Source of the DNA: Athripsodes cinereus | Taxonomy: Eukaryota; Arthropoda; Insecta; Trichoptera; Leptoceridae | Assembly: GCA_947579605.1 (NCBI GenBank) | Contig: OX388310.1 | Coordinates: 2,914,001 to 2,978,000 of the forward strand | Direction: 5' to 3' | DNA length: 64,000 nucleotides | Shown here: positions 56,478 to 64,000 of the stretch, one piece after another | How the letters are laid out: each line of letters opens with the position of its first letter | How positions within the stretch are numbered: position 1 is the first letter of the stretch | Notes under the pieces: generated by a model | Seen by the model: the letters and a program-made list of their open reading frames with translations, nothing else | Databases searched by the model: none | Told to the model about the DNA's origin: nothing | Made by a program: the position numbers and the translations under genes

Positions 56478-57044
56478 AAAAATACATTTATTACTATAAT
56501 TGTCCGTTTTTCAAAATGTGTTCAAAACGTAAAGAAAGTTTTTTTATTTAACCTAAATGATAGAAAAACAATAAGAAATAAATTGTCAACGATTTCGTCC
56601 TAGTCTTTGCGTCACTATTTGCAGATTGAAGGTATAAAAATAACACCGTTATGCGCGAATACAATTTACACTTGAAAACTTTTTGATAGAATTTACTGCT
56701 AGTGTAGGTAATACAGTTTCGTACGAGAGTTTCATACTATCATTTCATTATATTATTCTTCCCTGTATGCACTTACATTGCAGGTTGAAGTATATTCAGT
56801 ATTACATCAAATCGCGCGATAGCGTCGTACAACTTGGAAGTATGTATTTTTACTATTTTATTTTACTCGCACGAACGTTTAAGCTCCTATATATAAATGT
56901 AAGAATTTCAAATGTAAAAAATAAGAACACTGCTTTTTAATCACATTGAAAAATATGCCAAAAAAACATTTTAAAGCGTTTAGGGGTTTAAGGGTTTATC
57001 TGGTTATTTGAAGATGGCTGATCATTGCATTGATCGTTATAAGT

Positions 57045-57650
57045 TTGGGTAGATGGCACTCTTGTAGCTGCCAGAACCCATAACATCTCCTTCTTATAAA
57101 TTTAAATAAAAGTTAAACATGGACTCATTTTGTATATTTTGCATTCCGACTAAAATACAGTGTAGTTTATTTGATTATATTATTTGTTGTGCTAAAGTTA
57201 AAATGTTAAATTGCAAAAATAAAAACATACAAATCAAATCTACTCAAAATTTGTGACAATAATATTTAATCAAGTTTGTATTGTAAAAATAGTAAAAAAT
57301 AAATAATAATGTGACATATAAGTGAAAGTAACATGTATAGAACATAACATGTATAGAAAATTCACACAGACCGAGCTAATCCCAAACTAAGATATGAATC
57401 TTGTATTATGGGTACTAACACGACGATACATATTATATACAGTGCACTACACACATATACATGTTACACCCAGACCCAGGACAATCTGAAAAAGTTCATT
57501 CTTCATTTTGCCCTGGCCGGGAATCGAACCCGGGACCTCGTGACTCAAAGGGAAGTGCGTTAGCCTCCACGCCACACCGGTCGTCAACAGTGCGTCCTTG
57601 AGATGATTTGAATCACGAAAACGGCGCAATATAAGTAAATATCCTTCATA
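57045..57650 (+). repeat. Repeat family F, full copy interrupted by a SINE
   Basis: It starts GGGTAGATGGCACTCTTGTA, passes through CATTCCGACTAAAATACAGT and TCAAAATTTGTGACAATAAT, and ends GTGCGTCCTTGAGATGATTT / AACGGCGCAATATAAG. Fragments at 2255 and 4220-4500 match it. There is no ORF. Confidence 0.65.
57330..57587 (-). repeat. tRNA-derived SINE S2, best-preserved head
   Basis: The minus strand reads GACGACCGGTGTGGCGTGGA, GGCTAACGCACTTCCC and CGGGTTCGATTCCCGG. The last is a near-consensus B box, with the T-arm-like pairing CCGGG/CCCGG. The tail has ATGTTATGTT-type repeats. It is inserted in family F. Confidence 0.82.
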
Positions 57651-58284
57651 ATTCACTCGATTGCGGGTGCATTGCCGTAAAATGAAATGAGAAGAAGTAA
57701 ATATCCAATTAATAATAATAATAAGAATTTTTATATATATTTTTTTAAAGTATTACAAAGTCGGTATACATGTTTTAATTGCTTTAGAAATCCAGACAAA
57801 CATTTCGGAAGCATTGTAAATATTCAAATACCTTCTCAAACTCTTTTCTTAAAAACCCATTACTCATCCCCAATTGTCTTTACTCCTTCTGCTTTATTAT
57901 TATTTTCTCCCACATTTTTTTACTCTTTCTTTTCTCACATTACCTGTTGTTCTAAGTTTGACATCAATTTAAAAAAAATCTTTATTATGTCAAGCTATCT
58001 TGCTGAAAGCGCTCGAGTTGTGTAATGATCGGTATGTAAAATAAACATTTGTTTGATTAACTTTTGAATTATTTAATAAATTTATTTTAAAATAGAGTGT
58101 TAATTTCTCATTATTTAAACCATAAGAAAATGGGGTCAAAAGTTGGTATATTAAAATGTATGAAATATTATTGCTACTATTTATTTTATTTGTTGACTTT
58201 GTAAATGAATTTCTACATCTTATTTCTGTATATTTCCAATTCCACTTGGGATGTACAATAATTTGTTTGTGTTTTATTTATTCA

Positions 58285-58350
58285 TTAAAAAGTCGTTGGT
58301 GATCGCCAACTTTGGGGGGACCCGACAAGGCACTTGAAGAAGAAAAAACA
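58285..58350 (+). mobile_element. LINE 3' tail fragment (13862 family)
   Basis: GGTGATCGCCAACTTTGG and GGCACTTGAAGAAGAAAAAA match the last 50 bases of 13862-14312. Confidence 0.55.
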
Positions 58351-58489
58351 ACAGAATACTACAAACAAAACATGCATATCTATCTGAAAAAAAAATTTAA
58401 CAATAACAAATACTAGTGTTACTTAATTTGAGTACTAATTTCATTTTGTAACACCACGTATTTTCGACATAGCATAATAATAACATAAC

Positions 58490-58565
58490 CTGCCACTGGA
58501 ATTTCTCACAAGTGGGGTAGCCAGCAAACTAACTACAGGTAATAAATATACAAATTGTCTTCCAG
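58490..58565 (-). repeat. Family X 3' end fragment
   Basis: CTCACAAGTGGGGTAGCCAG followed by CAAACTAACTAC and GTAATAAATATACAAATTGT. Confidence 0.5.
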
Positions 58566-59184
58566 GCAGTGATATGTTATACCTTGATTTGCAATATCAA
58601 TCTCAGACATGTACCATCCATAATCTCTTTGCGGTCCTTGATGCCGCAATTTTTATTTAGTTTGTTTAGAACTTCCGCGGCAGCTTGTCGTCTCAGTGAC
58701 GTTGGATTAAATGTCAACAAGTAAAAATGTCGCATTGTGCTTAAATGATAACATAGAAATGGTTTGACGTTTTGATGAACGTTTTGAGATAACGGGCACT
58801 TCATCAAGTTTGAAATTTGCCAACAAATCTAAGGAACATGTAATTTGTAAAAATAATGATGTTATTGATATGGAATATGTCGATAGTGGGTACAAAAGTA
58901 ATACACCTTTTTAAACAATACCACTTGCAGTACTTGCTGAAGTTCGACAATACCCATTGTCAGTTTGAAAAAAAGCGACACACATATAAATTGTTTGTAG
59001 ATAACAAGAGATAGACAATATGAGCATGGGTATTATTACAGAAGAAAAAGGACGGTAGATAGAGATTAAAATATACATAAGAAAAGAGATGAATATTTAT
59101 ATTACTCAGGAATTGTACCTCGACGGGTGGGTACACATTTTTAGAGAATATTTGTATGACATTGCGAATCTAGTTGTAACATAT

Positions 59185-59345
59185 CACTGCTTCCAGGTTG
59201 GGCCGCATACCTCATACATAGTTGAAATAAAAATGCAAAATGTTGTTTTACGTTTTCTAATACCTGCCTCTTACAGGGCACTCAAAATTAACAGAAAAGA
59301 GTGGAAATCCTGTGTTTCGCCGAGGACTAACTCCACTCCACAGCC
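59185..59345 (-). repeat. Family X copy (5' half), diverged
   Basis: CCTGCCTCTTACAGGGCACT, AAAATTAACAGAAAAGAGTG and TTCGCCGAGGACTAACTCC follow the inverse order of the family 5' half. Confidence 0.45.
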
Positions 59346-59925
59346 ATGATATATAGAAGGCACTTACTAGCTGTCTCATAATATGTTTAAGTTTTGTACT
59401 CAATGGTGTAAATAGAAGAAAATAAATTAAAAGCATACACGAGTATTGGATACACAAACTTACAACAAACTTTAGTGGAATTGAGTAAAACTTTGACGAA
59501 CGTTATTATTTCGATCATATTATTTCCAACAAACTTCAGAATGTACCAGAGGAAAGGAGAGATATATATATATATATATATTACAGATAGAAAAATAGGT
59601 AGTTATGTAGAAAATTGTAATTATAAATTATTATTGTTATATGTATGTAATGTTTGTTATACGAAATTGTTTGATGATGAACAGAAGAGTTATCTAATTA
59701 TTATTATATTATTATTCACAAAGTGAAAGATCGTGAAGAAGATTGTTTTATTATTATTCATACCAGACTATTTTCATATCATGAAATTGTATCAAAGTGT
59801 AATATCGGACTTTAAGCGATAAAATTTTAAGTTTCATTAGAATTTTGATAAGAAGTGAAACACTAAACTGTCCACCGATTGAGTTGACGTGTAGATATTT
59901 TACAAAAAAATCATTTTTATAAATG

Positions 59926-60345
59926 GAAAAAACACGATTGGTTCTAGATTTAACTATTAATTAATATAAAAATTATCATAATTATAACTAACATTTCTAC
60001 TGGAACCTATTTTATATTGTTGTTTAAATGTTTCATTCATTGACGTGTTAATTAATTTCTTCATATTGGGATACATTCATAATTCGTTCATGTGTATCAT
60101 TGTGTTGAATTTTAATTCATTAATATGTTTGTTGATTTTTTCATATTGGGGCTCACTCATCATTTATTAATTTGTGTTATGTTAGTTTTTTTTTATCACG
60201 CAGCAGGCCTCGATACAGGGCAACCCTTGTGAGGCTGCTGCAACATAATTTTATCCATATTGGTGATATTATATTGTTTCTATATACGGAAAAACACAAT
60301 TGGTTCTAGTTTTACTAATAAATAATCTGCAGGTAATAAACATTT
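59926..60345. repeat. Direct repeats around a hairpin
   Basis: AAAAAACACGATTGGTTCTA (59927) and GAAAAACACAATTGGTTCTA (60287) are direct copies extending about 45 bases, 357 bases apart. Between them GCAGCAGGCCTC (60200) pairs with GAGGCTGCTGC (60231). A shorter internal duplication surrounds TTCATATTGGG(A/G). Confidence 0.5.
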
Positions 60346-60414
60346 TAATTATTCACAGCAGAAAAACTGCAAGTAGGTACATAGTAAACAAAAAATAAGA
60401 CATTCCCCAACATT

Positions 60415-60575
60415 GGCAAACACCTCTGGAAAGGCCTCTCTATCATATGCCAGTCTAGAGAGTTCCTTTACACGCCCCACTCCAGTCCTGCATCTTTTAT
60501 TAGAAAGCCATAAAGCCTGCCTTCTACCAGGACCACGTCATCTTCAACCTTTCCCATTACTAATATAAATTCGAG
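60415..60575 (-). mobile_element. LINE fragment (13862 family)
   Basis: With frameshifts the minus strand reads RGPGRRQALWLSN and VKELSRLAYDREAFPEVFAN, the end of the same reverse transcriptase tail as 13862-14312. Confidence 0.6.
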
Positions 60576-60984
60576 GAATTCATTTTAATTCCCTCGCTGA
60601 ATATGACCCATGTATACAACAACTTTGATTTATAAAGTATTATTTTTAATTATTGTCAAATGTCTGTCTTAAGACAGCATGCTTGATGCCATTTTGAGAT
60701 CATAATAATTTATGAAAGAAGCCAAAAAGGGTTTCAAACATTCATCTGATCTGATATTAAAATTTCATGTTTTAAAAAAGACTTTATAATTTTTCCTACA
60801 GCGAATTCGTGTACTTGAAAATTACAATTTAAATTTTACAATACCATAAAGTTCATCCACTGAAAATTTGAGTGTGGGATGTATTTCGGGAATAGAAATT
60901 TGAATATTATTATTAAGTTCAACGTTCATAAAGTATTTTCTATGTCTACAAAACGTATTTCTACCAAATCTTAGGGGTGCAATA

Positions 60985-61085
60985 TTATTATGGTTTGGAC
61001 ATGTTGAGCGAAAGAAAGATGAAAGAATGACGAAGAGGATTATATTTATCTAAAAGAGGGGGTGTGAGGAAACGCAGACGATAAT
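60985..61085 (+). mobile_element. LINE L1x internal fragment
   Basis: TGGTTTGGACATGTTGAGCG, AAAGAATGACGAAGAGGAT and GGTGTGAGGAAACGCAGACG match 47629-47720. Both ends are lost. Confidence 0.65.
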
Positions 61086-61089
61086 AATA

Positions 61090-62295
61090 GTTAATATTTA
61101 TTTTATTAGATAATTCAAAATTCTTTATCTTCCAAAATGTCCTCGTTATCATTTTATCATATTTGTGTTCAAAAACATTTGCGCTTGTAAAACTTAAAAT
61201 TATAATATAATATATTAAAATTAAGAATGAAGTTGTCAATAAAACAAGTTATATTTTATTACAGCTGTTAACATCCTTAAACTCTGCAAATTTCTAAATA
61301 ATTTCCTATGTCCTCAACTCATAACTATACCTAATATAATAGTTTAAGAAGTGTCAAGTTTTCCCGATATGAGGCTAAGTATGATATAATTTGTAATACA
61401 TATAATAATACCTTCTTCAGTGTATATGTAGAACGTACTCCACACATGGTGATACCCAAATTAGACTTTATCGCTTATAAGTTTTCCAACAAAGACCCAC
61501 GCTGGAGTAAGAGTGGATTTAAGCGTGTTACGTGCCTATATCCACATTGTGACTTACACACAGTACCCACTATATCTAATATTATATGAGGACAAATAGA
61601 AAATTTTCAATTTCGGGTTTGCGTTTGCATAGCACGAAATTTGTTTGCTTTCTCGTAATAGTCTAGCCGCAAAGAATGGAGAAAAATAGATTTTATTTTA
61701 AAAAGGTTTTCGATGGAAAAATAATTCTAAGAATGTCAAATATTTCGAATTCTGTTTAAGACAAAGTATCAAAAGTCTTTTGAATAATGGAAATTTTCGT
61801 ATTATTTTGTACTATTTATCTTGGGTTTTATGAAATTGTCAATCGAGGAAACAGAAAAACAACCCCTCTGAAATGCTTGATGAAAAATAGCCTGGTTTTG
61901 TACCCCTACTGGATCATGCAGTTTTTGTCATAACCATAAATGTCAATTTTGACATTATTGCTTTTATTAATTTTGTAGGATCTATGTGATCAAAAGAAAA
62001 ATTAAATTTGTTTTGATATATGTTCATACTATTTATGATAAACAATTATGCTATCGTGACATTAATTTTAAATATTTCAAAAAAGGCCCAAATTTATGTC
62101 ATGTTCCCAGAAAATATTGGCTGCAGTATCCACATCTCATGATATTCAACCGAAAGTTTCAATAACTATATATGTAGGTAACTGTGTTATTATGCGCCTT
62201 TGAAGTGGATTTATTCTACAAAACGGCGCATTATAAATTGTCTATTATTTTATTATTAATAATTGTACCTAGCTAACTGGATTGGCCACAAATCA
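61090..62295. other. Unassigned intronic stretch
   Basis: No exon or repeat was recognised. Confidence 0.35.
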
Positions 62296-62299
62296 AGCA

Positions 62300-62515
62300 C
62301 CCGGGACTGCTCATCGCCATCGCAGAGGGTAGGACCAAAGGCACAAATAGCTGAGGCCGACCAAGAGACGCTTATATGGACCAACTGAAGAGGGACATGA
62401 ACTGTGGCTCATACGTAGAGCTGAAGAGACTGGCTAAGAATAGGGAGGAATGGAGAAGAAAATCCATATTCGTTGCAGACCAATCCAATGGATTGTAACT
62501 CATTAGATATATATA
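62300..62515 (+). mobile_element. LINE 3' end fragment
   Basis: The frame reads GRPRDAYMDQLKRDMNCGSY, VELKRLAKNREEWRRKSI and ends DQSNGL before TAA. It is a typical LINE C-terminus ('GRP...W/Y...R..D...K.LA..R..WR'). Confidence 0.65.
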
Positions 62516-62519
62516 AGTA

Positions 62520-63365
62520 ATTCTACCAAAATTGAATTATTTTGGAATACTTAATGGCATAATAAATATTTTTTTCTTGTTCCTTTATAAAACTGAATCA
62601 ACTTCAGAATCCTTTATTGTAACATTGTACAAGGAAGAGTGATTATTCTTATCAAACAAGTAAAAGTTATATTAAAACAGGTTTAGTTTCATCTTGAGAT
62701 AAAGAAACTTTGAAATTTCTCGTTTTAACCGACTCTTGATTCCAACAATCATTGCATTCTGTTCGAGAAACTTTTAATATAAAGCCTACGGGTCTACGGC
62801 GAAAGTATTAAAGTTTCATAATATTCTTTTAAACATTTTACTTTCAACGCAAAGCTCATGTTTTAAGTGGTGGAATTATGAATATAAACAACCTAGTTTC
62901 ATAGGATATTTTTGTATCAACTTGAATATTTATTTTTTAATTAAGTGTCGTAAAACTAGAAGGATTTTGTTAGAAAACAATCTGTTCTTGTATAAAATTA
63001 ATAAAAATTACTTAAGTTACCTAAAATATTAAGTTTTTATTACGCAGAAAAGTTTTATTCGATTCCCCATCATCCAATTTGTTTTTGTATTCTTTTATAA
63101 CGATATTTGACAAAAAATTTTTGAATAATTTACGTCTATTCAATATATAATTATTTACATACTTTTTCATTTTAAACTAGGAAAACAACAAATATTTATA
63201 AAACATGAAATTTTTTTACGGTTCAGTTTAAAAATACCTATTTTTACAGAAAAAACATAACACAATTGTATTCAAATTTATATAAAAACATATTTGTACC
63301 GATTTCAAAAAAAAAATATCAATGATATTTTAAGTAGTTAATTGTTGAATCGTGTTTGTGTCACA
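62520..63365. other. Unassigned intronic stretch
   Basis: A+T-rich sequence; no feature recognised. Confidence 0.35.
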
Positions 63366-63367
63366 CA

Positions 63368-63528
63368 GTGAAAATTCATATTAAATAATTTACAAATAAT
63401 TAATAACACTGTTATATTTTCACTATATTTTATTAAACTCTAACGTTTTCACCCACTTCAATGGGCATTCTCAAGAGTACATAAAATATAGTGAAAATAT
63501 AACAGTGTTATTAATTATTTGTAATTAT
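63368..63528. repeat. Palindromic element, copy 2
   Basis: ATTAATAACACTGTTATATT and TTCACTATATTTTA pair with TAAAATATAGTGAA and AATATAACAGTGTTATTAAT. The core ACTTCAATGGGCATTCTCAA equals that of 9468-9655. Confidence 0.7.
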
Positions 63529-63888
63529 TTTTAGTAATTGTTTGTAATATAATGAAATAATTAACAAGAGATGTTAGTAGATTCATGCCAATGATCATAA
63601 TATGGGCACAAATATATTTTTAGTAATTGTAAGAAATATAATGAAATAATAAACAAGAGATGTTAGTAGATTAATGCCAATGATCATAATATGGACACAA
63701 ATATATTTTTAGTAATATTGTTAGTAATGTAATCAAATAATTAACAAGAGATGTTAGTAGATTCATGCCAATGATCATAATATGGACAGAAATATATTTT
63801 TAGTAATATTGTTAGTAATGTAATGAAATAATTAACAAGAGGTGTTAGTAGATTCATGCCAATGATCATAATAATAGGCATAAATATA
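63529..63888. repeat. Minisatellite, four ~90-base units, abutting a splice donor
   Basis: Units start at 63529, 63617, 63707 and 63797 with TTTTAGTAAT. Each contains TAACAAGAGATGTTAGTAGA (one with GAGGTG) and ATGCCAATGATCATAAT. The last two units share an insertion (TATTGTTAGTAATG). The fourth runs into ATATACC, which is the donor GGTATAT of the exon at 63890 on the minus strand. Confidence 0.85.
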
Positions 63889-63889
63889 C

Positions 63890-64000
63890 CGAGGTCTCTT
63901 GCGATCACCATGCCTGCAATGTTTCCTGATGTGACAAGCTGTAGTCTGGGAGAGCTTCTTGGTGCATCCAGCAGACTCGGCTCTGGACTGAGACCTGTAC
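63890..64000 (-). CDS. F-spondin-like gene, exon with end of a TSR (cut by window edge)
   Basis: The visible 111 bases encode YRSQSRAESAGCTKKLSQ, then TTACHIRKHCRHGDRKRPR, and stop at the donor CCTCG|GTATAT two bases into a codon. The pattern GCTKxLxQTxxCxxxxC is the C-terminal half of a TSR, with the conserved 'C-x3-LxQTxxC' seen in spondin TSRs. The two leftover bases (CG) are completed by G at 13510 to give Arg. Everything upstream (start codon, any signal peptide, reelin and spondin-N domains) must lie beyond base 64000. Confidence 0.85.

Larger units (their letters stand above)
13511..63889 (-). other. Giant intron (~50.4 kb) of the F-spondin-like gene
   Basis: The donor CCTCG|GTATAT at 63890/63889 and the acceptor ATACAG at 13511 join codons in phase 2 (CG+G). 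No other TSR, spondin-N or reelin-type exon was recognised between them on the minus strand. Nearly every recognisable feature inside is a mobile-element fragment. The direct join is inferred from phase and domain continuity, so a small unrecognised exon cannot be excluded. Confidence 0.7.

Noticed and set aside
63529..63888. Regularly repeated units that might be read as a CRISPR-like array
   Set aside because: The units are directly joined ~90-base tandem copies with no distinct spacers, in eukaryotic DNA.

Overview
The window looks like insect genomic DNA, most likely from a moth or butterfly. It is very A+T-rich, genes are split by long introns full of transposon fragments, and the commonest non-LTR retrotransposon tail has a C-terminus of a type I associate with lepidopteran genomes. 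The species cannot be named from the sequence.

Only one host gene is supported, and it lies on the minus strand. Its exons, in transcript order, are 63890-64000 (cut by the window edge), 13283-13510, 9943-10138, 8186-8354 and 7774-7952. All four junctions have AG/GT borders and matching phases. Together they encode a run of thrombospondin type-1 repeats (TSRs), an acidic linker and a C-terminal Kunitz (BPTI) domain ending in TAA, with an AATAAA signal about 75 bases further on. This suggests an extracellular F-spondin (spondin-1)-like protein; the N-terminal half lies beyond base 64000. Two further minus-strand exons (1605-1727 and 463-890) are in phase with the exon at 8186-8354. They encode an acidic and basic linker and the start of another TSR, so the locus probably has a second, longer 3' end running off the left edge. 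A tandem paralogue is the less likely alternative.

The intron between 13511 and 63889 is about 50.4 kb and makes up most of the window. It holds no convincing nested gene. It contains 5'-truncated non-LTR retrotransposons of at least five kinds, an internally deleted Ty3/gypsy-like LTR element with apparently identical LTRs (41721-43341), tRNA-derived SINEs, hAT-like non-autonomous elements (one with a clean 8-bp target duplication), many foldback elements, and about 17 copies of a short repeat called 'family X' here. Family X shares its 3' end with the commonest LINE tail. Several elements are nested, which gives a relative order of insertion.

Layout: 1-7.7 kb, alternative or downstream spondin exons with repeats between them; 7.7-13.5 kb, the four C-terminal exons; 13.5-63.9 kb, the giant intron; 63.9-64 kb, the next TSR exon, whose splice donor abuts a four-copy minisatellite. 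I found no rRNA, functional tRNA or CRISPR array. Nor did I find anything that looks like a wholly new biological system. The best leads are the alternative 3' ends of the spondin gene, the TSR split by an acidic insert, the family X/LINE 3' sharing and the nested transposons.
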